The notes beneath the pieces were generated by a model. The model worked only from the letters and a program-made list of their open reading frames with translations, was not told the origin of the DNA and searched no databases. A stretch of 64,000 bases of DNA from Hydnum rufescens UP504 (Eukaryota; Basidiomycota; Agaricomycetes; Cantharellales; Hydnaceae): assembly GCA_014904985.1 (NCBI GenBank), contig MU128978.1, positions 62,001 through 126,000 of the forward strand, in the 5' to 3' direction. Position 1 is the stretch's first letter. Every line of letters begins with the position of its first letter. Positions 32,880 to 45,223 of the stretch are shown here, piece by piece. The position numbers were made by a program, and so were the translations under genes.

Positions 32880-33730
32880 TAGGCAGCACCCCTTCCTGAT
32901 GCCGTTGCAATTCCTACCACGGCTCTTCTTTCCTTCCATCCGATATTTGTGGTGTTGCCCCGTCTCAGTTCGTAACCCCACATTCCCATCCGGCCTTTGA
33001 AATAATCGTTCCCTTCCATACATAAAATCCACAAGCCGTGTTTATTTATATTTTCCTCCCTGCGGAGGTCCTTTCTTTTCTTTTCTTTTCTTTTCTTTTT
33101 TTCACCCCATGTCTTCATTTCGTGTATCTAATGTGTGCACGAGTGTTCCTTTTGTGCCACTAGATATGCTACATAAATATTCGGTATTCAAGATCTGAAG
33201 AAAATAAAGTTGTATCTGACTGGCACCGCCCAGAAATACAGAAAGCTAGATCCGAGGACATGATGGATTGAAACCACCCGCAGGAACGTTCATAATATAT
33301 ATTTGTAACGTTACAACACTACAAAGGATGGGAGTCGTGAGAACCGAAGAAGCCTTGGTGTCTTCAATACATGTACATAGAGACAGTAACAAATGTTGGG
33401 ATGCAGAAAGAAAAGTAATGAAAGAGAATTCGAAAGCATAATAGTGGTATACCGGTACGAGGGAGTGTGCCTGATTCCACTGAATCCATACGTGTAGTTC
33501 CCGCAAGAGCTGGTAATCCTGGGACAGGATGCAGCTCCTTGCATGTTATGGCCTATGCATTATAGCGCAGATAATCTGGAAATAGACAAACCTGCAGGGA
33601 TAGATGGGAACTTGACGGTGACGGGGGTGAATGATGATGGTACAGAAACCGCGATAGTTTAGCGATACAAGAGGGGGGGTGGCGTGAAATGCGGTGGTGT
33701 GGAGATCGTGACCACGAGGGACACAGGTAA
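32880..33730. other. Intergenic between convergent genes
   Basis: This lies between the 3' ends of the exchanger gene (+) and GTR1 (-). It holds a (TTTTC)n microsatellite near 33,070-33,100 and no supported gene. It probably contains both 3' UTRs. Confidence 0.5.
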
Positions 33731-33733
33731 CGT

Positions 33734-35048
33734 TCACCCCGCTGATCCAGCTTGGAGTTCTTCGAATCGCTCCCGGGCGAGACGGATGTTCAATCTGAGC
33801 GTCGCCGTCTCTATATGACCATGCAAATTGGAAAGTTGGATTCAGAGGAATGAATCAGAAGTGTAACGGGCTTTGACTTACGGACGTTCGGATCAGCAAC
33901 GATGGCCATGACGTATGTATTTGTGGTCATGAGTTCGAGAACTGCAGTATAGTTCGGGAACCGTATCTCCATCGAGTGGAATTGCTCCTGCATTCGACTT
34001 GGGCCGAGTCAAGCCAGGTCAATGCTCAAGGGAAAACATCAATCCCACCTGCAAGAAACTTTGAATGCCTTGATCAGTTGACTGACTTTCTCGAATCGCT
34101 CCGGGTTGATCACATTGGGATCTGAGTCTGGCCCTGCCTCGGGTGGAATCACATCGTCAAGGTCACCGGTGGATGTCCCACTACGAGCGATAATGAGGAA
34201 CGTGGTGCGCTCAAACAATACGATTTCGATGGCGGAGCATATTTTGGCGAATGAAGTCAAGTGGGATGAGAGGAGAGGAGCATTTGGGATTAGTGTGTGC
34301 ACAATACGGGACCATGCCTATCAAATTATATATCAGTACAGATGAGGCGGAAGGAGAGAAAAGGTGCGGTTAGGTGCCTTGTACAGGGTCTCGTCCCATA
34401 TACTGGTTCCAAACATCTTTATTGGGGTTGATCCGCTGTATTTGTCCAATTCTCTCTTCTTCAGCTCGAAGGCCCGAGTTCTCTCCCTCTTGCCACCCGT
34501 CACCAAATCCATCTTGTGGATGAGGACAAAAATATCGGCTTCGGGGCTATTCTTGCGGCATGCATCGAGACACTCGATATAGTAGCTAATATCCCTCTCG
34601 AAATCCCGAGTTTCGACATCGAAGACGTAGATAAGGACACCAACATCACGGAAGATGGTGTTTCGTTGGCTGGCCAGATAAGAATCCAGAAAGGTTTCCT
34701 GGCCTCCGCAATCCCATAGGTTGAGTACAAGGGAGCCTAGAAAACGAACGTGGTTCATTTCAACGTCAATCGTGGCCCCAAAACGGGAAGTAGCAGAAGC
34801 CAAGTTGTTCGAGCTAAAGAGCGAGTACATCACTACCAAGCACCAGAGCTCTATTGGCTAAACCTCCTCACAATATTATTGAGCGCATTGAGGTCTTGCC
34901 GCTTCCTGTATCATGATCTGTGAGGCAGAAACGGTTCACCACAGTGCATGACACGCACCGGACTTCCCATTAGGAGTACCTAGATCTAGATTCATTGGCG
35001 ATATACTCTTCCATCTCGTCAACAATCGATACGCACCTTTTTCTTCAT
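33734..35048 (-). CDS. GTR1: Rag-family small GTPase Gtr1/RagA
   Basis: A GTPase of the vacuolar EGO/Ragulator system that signals amino-acid sufficiency to TORC1. The first exon is tiny: ATG 35,048 to 35,037 encodes MKKK and splices to VLLMG at 34,979, the canonical N-terminus. The P-loop block [11 protein letters not shown] follows near 34,900, but the exact junction between VLLMG and GSGKT was not resolved. The large exon 34,807-34,340 holds [36 protein letters not shown] and [11 protein letters not shown], then the G4 motif HKMD. Later exons give [23 protein letters not shown] and [13 protein letters not shown], ending [19 protein letters not shown] and TGA 33,734-33,736. Length is about 330 residues, slightly long for the family. 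Confidence 0.93.
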
Positions 35049-35094
35049 CGTGAAGTTCGGGAGGTGCCACAGTCGGCGTTTGCCGTGTCACAGA
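35049..35094. promoter_or_regulatory. Very short divergent promoter GTR1 / MED16
   Basis: If both start codons are right (GTR1 at 35,048 minus, MED16 at 35,095 plus), only 46 bp separate them. Core promoter elements must then overlap or lie within the genes. The MED16 start is less certain. Confidence 0.4.
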
Positions 35095-38000
35095 ATGTCA
35101 CTACCAACCCCCAAAGGGTGGCAGCAGTCGGTAGAATGGGATGGCCTTGTGGAACTGGAAGCACCAGAAAGGTACCGACAGCAGCCACCAGATGTCTCGC
35201 TTTATTTGACTCGATAAATTAGTTCAACTGCATGGACACGATCTAATCTTTTGTTTTCAGCTCATTCTACTCGCCCCTTGATTCAAGCCCAACTCATCCC
35301 AGCCTCGCCAAATTCCCGACCCGTTCATAAGTTTGATCTGGCTCCCCCACCCCTTGTTTCTGGATCTCCTGCATATTATGCGCCTCCAATCTGCATAGCG
35401 GCGTCTCCCCAAGATGACTGCCTATTCGCTTTCTTCCCACCCTCAGCCATTAATATCGAAGGCGGAATATCATGTGTGTGGGAAAGAGGACAGGGCATAA
35501 CAGCGTGGAAAGTCAAAGATTCCTGGAAATCGGAGCGCGGAAACGATGTTGTCGCCAGTCGGTGGCTAGGTGATGGGCGTCAGGTACTGCCTCATCCTTG
35601 TGGTGGATTCCCCCCTTTTCTAAGTCCTCTTTCAGTGGTCATATAATGCGGCGTCGAAGCCGGAGCTCGTTCAGTCTCCACCGCTTGGACCCCGAACCCT
35701 GGGTACTCCAACGTTAATTCTCGTGATGCAACTGCATGAGGTGCAACTGCATGTCCACACCCCGTTTGCGACTTCGACCGCCCCATTCTTCAACCACCTG
35801 CGCGCACCACTTCGTCAACCCGCACATGTCTTCGATGTTGATGTGCATGAAGCTCCATTCATCACTGAAAGCCATGGTGGTTATCGCGTCTGTCGTAAGG
35901 CATCGATTGGAATATCATATAGCGGTGAATGCTTGCCTCCAGTTCGAATTTGAACCCATCTGATTGCCATCAAGCTAGAACCATCAGTACTAATAGCGAC
36001 ACATTGCACAATCGTCCCTACCTTCAGCAATCCTGCGTCCTCCCCCTTTTCTTTGGATTTCGATACTTCCCCCTTGTCGCGTAACTCAGATAGAAGTTGG
36101 GATGATTTCGGGGAAGAGAATACCGTGGACATCTGCCAAATACAATTTGATGTGTTCAGTAATCGCCGAAGTTCGTCGCATCATTCGCTTCTTTCTGTCC
36201 TAGCAATTGATCTTGAGCAAGCAGGTTTGACCACCACCCCTCTATTCTCAACAAGTATTTCATCCTTTTCTCCCTGGTCGGCCCCCCAAGCTTTCCACCC
36301 AAGCTCTCCAACTCAAGTGCGCTGTCTGTCCCTTTTTACCGCACCTTTCAGATCTCCAACTGTCCCTAGCCGCGAGAATGTGGGTGCGGCCACATGTGGC
36401 TTCACACTCGTGGTGGCGTATTCGAGTCACTGTAAGTCATTATTGTTGCTATATCTGCAGGTTACGATATGATGATCCACACCTTGAAGATGGGGCAAAT
36501 CGCCAATCTCACTTGCGATCATGGACCATCCGGAGAATGATGCCAAGTTGGAACCAGACCGAATTCAAGGGCCTGGCGGTTTCTAGTATCTCAGACGACG
36601 GTGTCGAGGACATGGAATGGGTGGGTTTGGTTTTCTTCACCGATTACGATTGTGTCTCATTTTGGTCTATGCATACCCCCAATGATCACAAGGCAATGAT
36701 ACCTGGTGCTGAAAGGATTCTAGAGACAGGGGTGTCTGTAGCCGGCTTTAATGTTGTATCGGACGGGAGTGCTTTTTTCATGTCCCTCGCAGCAGACCCG
36801 AGGAAGTCTAAACACAAAGGGAAACTGACGTGCGTAGCCGATATCAGACGATTGAGGGTGTAAGTACGCACTCGTTGTCCCGTCCAGGGAGATGTGTTGA
36901 TCTATTGCATCGTTTGTGGTGTAGTGCCGACCTTTCTGATGATGCCGGGTGGGAGCCAGCATCCGTGTGGTATCAACCCAAGCACTCATATAGCCTAAGT
37001 TGGCAATATTGACTCCCTCCAAATACTCCATCCCGTTTGTCTCACGTACTTGCTGTAGTGCCGACCTCTTGCGTGCTTTCCCCTAACCAAGCACTTATAT
37101 GTTCACGAGGGGAGGTATTTCCCACCCAGCGCATATCGATCATCCCCAGCCCTCGAAGATCCGACAATGAAGTGGCCCCCCTCAGCTCTGTGCTTGCTAT
37201 CTGCATCATCAAGCTAGCTGATCCTGGTGATATTATCAGACTTTTCTGGTCCCGATATAATCCTTCCGACGTACTCCCCTTCGTGTCAGGGGCGCTTGAT
37301 ATCCTGGGTCGAGTTGACCCTGCGCTTTCTCGTTTTGGTTCTACATCCAAATCGGACGGTGCCCATAATGTGGGAGAGATGGCAACGCTCCCATCCATTC
37401 TAGGCTTTCTCGTGGGATTGTACAAGTGAGCCAATCTCCGAGACCCGCGCATGACGATTCTTTATATTCATCCCCACCCGTCTGGATTGCGCCAGACATT
37501 GTCCAATTCCTGAAGTCTCTCAGAGATGGCACACTGCATTCACATTCTGTGAGTTGCTAGCTTGCAAACGGGCCTTTGACGAATCTTTCATTATGGGAGA
37601 GAATGGGCCTCGCCTCGTTGAAACCTGTATGTCGACCGAATCTTGATGTGCAGTGAATGGCATCATGATTTTTATTTGGTTTCTAGTTGCATTATGGCAA
37701 TTAATAGCTACAACTACTTGGTTCGTGGGGGTCTGTGAAGAATTTGCGCAAAATGTATTGCGCTGGCAAGCAAGTCGGCGATGGATTGCTCCATCGGGCG
37801 CAGACGAAGAATTCCCTACATCCGATGCTTGTGGGCATTCTTCCATTGTAGTATCGAATGTAACATTTCTGACATGCTTGCTAGATCCTCTTATTCCATT
37901 CGTCCTGCTTCCTCCGACGCTTTCGCTCTTTCGTCGAATTTTGGGCCACGTCCTGCAAATCCGCGCGATCTTCCAAGGCATGGCCCCTCGTAACCAGGCT

Positions 38001-38596
38001 ATAGTCATGGCGAAAGAGCAACTCAAGGCTGCGTTCGACGCTTCACCTCTTCAATTCGACGAATTCCCTAGTTTGATTCGCCAATTAGAAGGGGAGGCAT
38101 CCCGCATGCTTCAAGGTGGGCGAGTGATCTTCAAGGGAGATTGTCATGTTTGATAATAACGTATGTTCAAGAAGATGGCGAAAACCGAAAAATTATTCAA
38201 GATCTGCTCGTAGAGCTCACTCCGACGGCTAGATCATCTTTACTCTTGACGAAACAAGCAACGCTTCTCGCAAAGCACCCAGGCTTGCAGGATGATGCCC
38301 AAAAAACTCGCCTCCTGATACCACTGGATGATCTCCTCGATATACCGCTTGTCGTCCGACGGCAAGCAAATACTGCCAAGGAGGAAAAAGATGTGTTGAC
38401 CAAGTCCATGCTGACGGGTCCCCCTGCGCTCGGGTTGATGCGAGTGTGTGTCCGATGTGGTTCGCGCTCCGAGTCGCGCTGGCTGGACCGCCGAACAAGG
38501 GTGCCGAATCGGAGCGGTGTGCGTTGGTCCAATTATGAGTATGAGTGGGAGGGCAACTGCGTCTGCGGGGGTAGTTGGATTAAAGCTCAAAGATGA
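35095..38596 (+). CDS. MED16: Mediator complex subunit 16 (Med16/Sin4-like)
   Basis: A tail-module subunit of the RNA polymerase II Mediator. The tentative start is MSLPTPKGWQQSVEWDG at 35,095; the join to the next exon (35,261, THSTRPLIQAQLIPASP-like) is not resolved in frame. Following blocks: AASPQDDCLFAFFPPSA, ISCVWERGQGITAWKVKD and ASRWLGDGRQ (N-terminal propeller), then WSYNAASKPELVQ, GYRVCRKASIGISY, VDICQIQFDV and SWNQTEFKGLAVSSISDDGV. The C-terminal helical region reads LWQLIATTTWFVGVCEEF, LTCLLDPLIPFVLLPPTL and AKEQLKAAFD. The end is the family's cysteine-rich module VCVRCGSRSE...CVCGGSWIKAQR with TGA at 38,594. The total spans about 3.5 kb with 8-10 introns. The assignment rests on overall layout and the terminal modules. 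Confidence 0.75.
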
Positions 38597-38599
38597 GGA

Positions 38600-39700
38600 T
38601 CATTGCATTCTGCACCTCTTGGCTCTCGTCAGGGGTTAGGGTTGTACCGCCCTTTATTTGAGAATTGGCTTATAGATCTGCGTCCCTGCTTTCTACCAAT
38701 AAATGAGATGTTTCTAAAGCTGCAAGTTCTATGTCTACATATACGTTGGATGCTATGGACCTCTGCGCTGCAACACCGGAAGTGAGAATGGCCCCGAACA
38801 AGTCAACGATAGTGATACTCCCTAAATTATTCTATACAGATGGTGGCGACTAGAGTAAAATGGACTCTAATCACATCTGAATAGATACAGAGATAGATGC
38901 GTACAGCAAAGTACTGCTTGCTGCACTCTGCGAAGCGTGCAAAGGATCGAAAAAAAGGGAATTGAGAATTATTTTTAGTGGAAAAAGTTTACGAGGGTTC
39001 AGTGGAGTTCAAGGACGACGACGACCTGTGAGGACATGAGGAATCTGAACCGGAAAAAAAAAAAACAAGCGGGGGCCAGAGTCGCTGCAGGATGGTGAAG
39101 CGCCCAACGGCTCGTCACGCGGGATGAGCTCAGTGACTTCGTAAGGGACATTGAACGAAGTGGAGGAACCTGGCTAGGTCGGTCCAACGCATGTAAGCGC
39201 CACGCGCGTAGGTAGAAGCCTTTCAAATACGTATTTATGTGAAAAGCATGGCTACACGAGGGGTGGAGACCGCCGGAACCTCGACCTCGCAGTGATTTGT
39301 TTTAGCCACAGGCGAGAGATGAATACGTACGGGCGGATAAGGCAACTCCTGAACGCTATGTTCGGTGCCTCAGCGGATACAATGGTCCGCATCCAGGTCC
39401 CAAAGCTCAGGCTCGAGTAGTGGGCCTGAGTACAAGGGGAGAATACCTAATAGTAACTTCCAAGATATTTGACATGCGCAGGGAGGAATTGGAGCAGAGC
39501 CCAGGAATGCACTCCGATCGCCGAGACCCTCTTGAGTAAGAGAGTCTGGACTCGCGACTAATACGTGAGGACAAATCAGAATATTAGTTATGAGTGTACA
39601 AACAAGGCTGCGCTCGTAGGCACACAAACACAATGGTTTTTCAGGGAAAACCAGATGACAATAGGTTACCATTTCGTGGGGGTTGATCTCGGGGTCCCAA
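38600..39700. other. Intergenic between convergent genes
   Basis: This lies between MED16 (+) and the threonine aldolase gene (-). One 100-codon minus-strand frame (39,370-39,672) lacks any recognised domain and probably falls in a 3' UTR. Confidence 0.5.
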
Positions 39701-39707
39701 ATTAACC

Positions 39708-41091
39708 CTAGTGGTTCATGGCACCGTATTGCCTTTCTTCTTTGTTGCCAGAGACCCGCTTGCCCTCCCGCTTCTGCTGAAGAACTGCCTCGACTGTCTC
39801 TATGAGAGAGGTGACGGCCTCATCGGAAATTTGGTGATGAACCACAATACGCCCTCCTTCGCCTAATCTCAGCCCTCGTTTGGCACCTTCCTCGACCAGC
39901 CAGGAGCTTTGTATACCTGCACCTTCTAGATCAAGAAAAAGCATGGACGTGTCCACGGGGAGAACTGTCTTAACCCCTAATTCAAATAATCGCTCCTGAG
40001 CACGATTTCAGTGGTGGGCCTTGGGATAGTGAGGAATATTATGTACTTCAATGTACTTGGCTTTGACGTGAGTAGCCACAAGACGTTCAGGAAAGTTCTC
40101 GGCCAGGGCTGACTTGGCGGCATTGACGAGAATGCCAATTTGACGCATGCCGCCGCCGACGGATTTGCGCACCCAGCGAGCATGCTTGATGGTGATAGCG
40201 CTCCCGACAAGGACAGAGCCGATGGGAGCACCGAGACCTTTGGAGAAGCAGAGGGAAACCGTGTCAACGGCACTACCATATTCCTTGAGGGTTCCAGCCC
40301 CAGCGGCCACTGATTACACGGGGTGAGACATGAAAACTCGGAGGTGCAGAAAAGTACGGACCAGCATGCCACAATCTGGCACCATCGAGGTGTAACTTGA
40401 TGCCACGAGAACGAGCGAAAGCACTGATTTTCTGGACCTCTGCAAGCGGCATGATTGCACCACCCAATGTATTTTCCTAACGGACACTGGAAGTGAGGAT
40501 AGCCTGCCACATGGATGGGAGGGAAGATACAAACCAACGCAATGAGACGTGTGGGTGCGTCGTGTACATCATCACTAATAATGACACTACGTTGGATATC
40601 CTCTAGGGTGAGATACACACCATTTCGAGGAACGATAGACTGTGTCATTGCCTGGGAGAGGGATGCTGCGCCACCTGCCTCCCAGTTAAGAATGTGGCTG
40701 CGATGATCGCCCAAGATGGAGTGAGGTGGTCGACTGAGAAGACTACGAGTGGCAAGTTGATTGCCCATAGTGCCGGAGGCGACAAAGACACCAGCTTCGT
40801 GGCCAAGGGAGCTGGCGATTTCGTGCTCGAAAGTGTTGGTCGTAGTGTCTTCTCCGTAGCCGTCTACATCCAAGGTAGATTAGCTACAAGATTTCCAAGG
40901 TATTGGGGTTGAGGTGTGCTCGAACCATCGCCCAAGGAGGAAAGGGCCATCGCATCGAACATTGATTTGGTCGGGGTCGTCACTGTGTCACTTCTGAAGT
41001 CGCGAGCAGCGGGAGATCCGGTGATAGAGGACGCCAGACGTATAGAGGTAACATTCCCGGGGAGCCGCAGATACCTAGCGCAACGATTCAT
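39708..41091 (-). CDS. GLY1: L-threonine aldolase
   Basis: A PLP enzyme cleaving L-threonine or L-allo-threonine to glycine and acetaldehyde. On the minus strand it starts at ATG 41,091 (MNRCARYLRLPGNV), a basic, hydroxylated N-terminus that could target mitochondria. Blocks: RDFRSDTVTTPTKSMFDAM, splice to DGYGEDTTTNTFEHEIA, VFVASGTMGNQLATR, AGGAASLSQAMTQ, NTLGGAIMPLAEVQ, LHLDGARLWHA and the PLP-lysine segment SLCFSKGLGAPIGSVLVGS, then GGGMRQIGILVNAAKSAL. The last exon holds LPVDTSMLFLDLEG and ends at TAG 39,708. About six exons, about 400 residues including the N-terminal extension. No defects seen. Confidence 0.95.
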
Positions 41092-41109
41092 GATGCGAAC
41101 TAGACCCAC

Positions 41110-42740
41110 AAGTAGAAGTATTAGGTTGGAGGGGTCCCAAGGTGCACCTGGACTCTTTGACGTCGGACGTGCTTTGGGTTTTGGCTGACACTGTCTGCCG
41201 TTCGTCTACTGCCGATCCCTAAGAGTGGATTTTGGATCGGCAGACGGAAGCTAGGCCCGGCTCCGGAGGGAACCGAATATTTACGTGTCCTAGTCTCACG
41301 ACTCACGTTTTACACCTATGCACTGCTTTTTTTCGCACAAACTGAGTCTGGAGCCTTGTTGTCTGGCTAACCCGGTTCATTGGACTGGTTTTTACCACAG
41401 GTAGAAAAGGAATACTGTCCATTTGAGTGGTGGGGTCGGCAGGGTTACAAATGGCGACAGTGAGGCTCTCCTTTTTCAGTTTTTAACGACTTGGCTCCGG
41501 AAATACTGCATACTTCAGTGATTACTGTACTCTTTTCTCTCATAATTGTATGGCATTATATTACGTACACAAGCGCTGTGATGTCACGCTGTATACTGTC
41601 ACAGAGAGCGGAGGCAAAGACACTGAAACACGCTCACTCTGATCGTAGCCAACGCACGCGACAGCTGTCGCCTCCAGTCCCTTTGGTTATTGTGGAGTTT
41701 CTTGGAAAGCTTTTATGCAGAATTGGCATCAGCCACGCGTGCCCGATAGGTGAATAACAATTATTCTCTATATGAAGACAATGAATTCATCCCAGTTCCC
41801 ACAGGAAGAGCGAATCGTTGACGACAGTCGCCTGCGCTCCTTATGTCCCACCCGCAAGCCTAGCTTTTCCTACGAATGAATGAGAAGGCGGGGTTCACGT
41901 GTGACGCGAAAACGAATCCATTCGTCGTTTCTATTCTGATTATGCCCGCTCCGCTCGTACTACTTCGCACCGAGGCTGCGAATGGATATAGCCACGTGAT
42001 TTGGCAACCGCACACGAAAGCGAGAAGAAAGGGGTTTCACCCTGTCCTCGACATTCTCAGGCTCTTGAGAAACTCGAAACGCGTTGAACAGGGTACGTAA
42101 TATTCAAAATGTGGAGATTTGCATTGTGGCATTGTGACGGGTTTTTGAGTGGGTGGCGTTTAGGCCCTGGTATCCAGAGGCAAAGCACCCTCTGTGTCAG
42201 ATGTTCCCGCGTGTGGCTTTGTTCCAAATCGATCTAAGATAGATCCACCCTAGAACCCTACTGGCAGTGTCGGGCGACAACACAGTACCTCAAGTCAAAC
42301 ATGGACGGTACAGCTCGTCCAAAGCTACAGCATATCACGGACCACGGAACGACTAGGCTGAACCACAGAAATTAAACGGCGTCGATCCTCACGTCTTGGT
42401 GATCTTCCTAAGAGAAATGAGCGCCAGTTAACAGTAGTAAATAAGCACGGCTCTTTATTCATTAAAACCCCCATCGAACTGATTGTCTCCACAGGGGCCC
42501 ACATCCCGAGGTCGTAGACGATAGCAGACTTCGTGATCACCCGCGATCGCGCACGGCGCTTAACTCTCCGTTGCGGTGTACGTTTGTTGACTCAACGCCG
42601 GCATTCTCCGGCCCATGCCATATTGGACGATTTGCATGATCTTCGACTTGCATCATGATAAATCCACCAAAGGAGGCCACTAAGCCTCGAAGTATAAAAC
42701 GTCGGTTCTTCCAGCGCATCGCGTTTTCTTCCGTCGATTC
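41110..42740. other. Intergenic, no gene recognised
   Basis: This lies between divergent genes. Short frames at 41,491-41,757 and 41,876-42,100 show no domain. It is expected to contain the promoters of the aldolase gene and of the coiled-coil gene. Confidence 0.5.
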
Positions 42741-42743
42741 ATT

Positions 42744-44279
42744 ATGGCGCCTTTCTCTCGTTCCAGCACTACATTGTCTCCATTGGCGGCCCTCCAACGA
42801 TCCAGCGGCCTCCTCACATCTCAGTCCTGGTTTCCCATTGATCCTTGGCGGCAAAGAGTGACTGATTTCCAAGACACCGCGCGGTCTTATGTTCTTGTCG
42901 AGGCGAGGCTATATAAAAACGAGTACAACGTCGAACACGAATTCGTGATGGGCGAGTTCAGGGCAGGTTCAAATACCATTTTCGCTGCCACAGAGCGGGT
43001 TACCAATCTCAAAGACTTGGACCACAAGATGTCTGATGAAGATTGCTATCGCGTGCTCCAGGAGATGAAGGCGGAGGACGACAGGAAGAGGCAGGAGATG
43101 GGGAAACGAAAGCTTAAGCAGGGCAAGTCGACGCCGAAATCAACGCCGAAGATTTCCAAGTTGAAGAAGGGCAGTGGCCATCGTTTCTCGAGAACCTCCA
43201 CCCCCAACAGTTCTTCGGTTTTCTCCCTGTCGCCTAGTTTGGGCGAACGCCCAATGCGCGTGGATGACAAGTTTCGGCTGATTCTCGAGGCTCAGGACTT
43301 TGATGCGGCCGTCAAAATCATCGAAGATGGAAGGGCGAAGAAGGCCACCTTTACCTCGCGCGGGTCCCTCATATATCGATTTGACACCAAGCCCAATGCG
43401 ACGTCCTCCCCTGCCCCTGTCGATCTTTCGCGGCCACGTCCCACACTCCTAAATTTTACCGCTGCCGTTGTCGCGATCCAGCGATCGAAACCATATTATA
43501 CCGTGGGGCGCAAAAATTGTTACTGGTTTGCAACCGGGATGATGTTCATCCTCAGCCAACAATTCACACCCTTTGAACCCATCGAATTTGACGTCAAACA
43601 AGGAACCTGGAGCTTCGGACTCATAACGATTCCTTTGGGAGGGCTGGAGAAGGGTGAGGAGGGTGAGCTCTTGCAGCGGTATAAGCGTGCTGTAAGTGTT
43701 GTCTTTCCCTCTACTTTTATACACTCAAGTTGTGTTTTAATCTTTCAACTTCTCGTTAGATGCAGGAAATGGAACTTGGAGACGGGCCGCCCAAAACGGA
43801 ACAGGAAAGACTCGAGGAGCAAGCCAGGGACGAACTCGAACAGCAGCTGAACGAACGCACCCGGCTCGAATTGGAGCCAAGGATAGCTCGCCCAGGCGGA
43901 GAAGAAGGAAGCCGATGCCAGGTTTTGCGTGCCCAGGCCGAGTCCAAGGTCTCTCAGGTCGAGTCCAAGGCCGAGCGGTTAGCGCTCCAGGCTGACTTTG
44001 AGGCTCAAGGAGGAGAGCGCGAACGCGAAAGGGAGCGCGAGCGTGAAAGGGAGCGCCTGAGCATTCGAGGCCAAACTGGAAGCGGAACGCTCAGAGCGTG
44101 AGAGGGAACGACTGGAGCATCAGGCAAAGGAGGAACAGCGTGAAAGACGGCTCCAGGAAATGGAAGCGCGACTTGAAGCGTTGGCATTGGCTAATGGCGA
44201 GTCCTCCCAAGCAAATTCCTGGTTTCAACTTGCTAATGATGCCCTTCTTAACTTATCAATCAATCACTCAGCGAAGTGA
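42744..44279 (+). CDS. Uncharacterised protein with C-terminal coiled coil
   Basis: Exon 1 (42,744-43,691) starts MAPFSRSSTTLSPLAALQRS. It has a basic Ser/Thr/Lys linker (KSTPKSTPKISKLKKGSGHR) and a conserved-looking core, KPYYTVGRKNCYWFATGMMF. An intron at 43,692-43,759 leads to exon 2, which encodes a highly charged coiled coil (ERLEEQARDELEQQ, then RERERERERE). The frame reaches a stop at 44,101 (TGSGTLRA), but a different frame continues the same heptad-rich sense from about 44,062 (EAKLEAERSEREREREREHQ-like) to TGA 44,277-44,279. A one-base indel near 44,061-44,068 is therefore likely. I do not recognise the family; similar small proteins with a Cys-Tyr-Trp core are common in Agaricomycetes (general impression, not verified). 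Confidence 0.6.
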
Positions 44280-45220
44280 CAATTGTCTCGATATCGTCAA
44301 TTTCCTGTCGTGATGTTCCACTTATGATACCTACCACGTCTAGATCCCGGTGCTATCCACTCGAAGACTGATATTTTACGGCGCTCGAATTCTATCCCGA
44401 AAATTGGACCGCCTGTATGATTATACCATTTACCCCAGATTCCTGGTCATTCATTGTTGATTAATGCTTAACTACAAGGTTTAATAATGCATGTACCCGT
44501 GCTCTTTGAGATCATACATAACAGAAGGCGGCGAGCCTGCCTTGTTACGAGTGGCAAGAACACAATTTGAGAATGGGCGAAAAGAGCCATCCGCCTGGCG
44601 AAGAACGAGCATGACATCGTTAAACACATTAGTGGCCTAGTATAGTGGAGAGAAAGACCCCAGGCCTACTGAGAAACATTGGCCGCCTTGAATCGGAGAG
44701 GTCCAGCATGAACCTCTATTCCCACCCGGTGTGGATAAACAGCGTGAACACTGCTACGCCTAATGGCGATATGAAATAGTATGGCATCGGCGCGGAGGCC
44801 ACGGCAATATCATCCTTACGACCCCTGTATGAATCGTTACACAGATCCGCCACCTTGCCCTATATGGGACCTCAGTAGATTAGCAGAACCAAGATATCGC
44901 CAAAAAAAGAAAGAAAGAAAGAAAGATCCATAAGTAGCCGGCAAGGCCAACAAATAAGGAGACAAAAGGAATGGGCGTTTTGGGGGGGTGCACCTCGGGA
45001 TTTCAGCAAGAACTTGTTCGATCCGTACTATCCTCATTTCATCAGAGAAACGGAGAGCAGTGCTTGACCCCTGAGAGCCGGCAAGGTCCGACGCACTGAC
45101 TTGCCGCCGCCTACATTTCATAATTCTAGTGTGATTCCTCTGTGGTCAAGGATATAGGACCTGATCCTCCACAAGAGTCTCGACAGAATTCAGGTCCATC
45201 CATTATCTTAGTTCAAACTC
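44280..45220. other. Intergenic, no gene recognised
   Basis: It contains a short (GAAA)n tract near 44,908-44,925. No coding feature is supported. Confidence 0.5.
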
Positions 45221-45223
45221 TCC

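Noticed and set aside
39370..39672. 100-codon minus-strand frame downstream of the aldolase gene
   Set aside because: No recognisable domain, and the position fits a 3' untranslated region.
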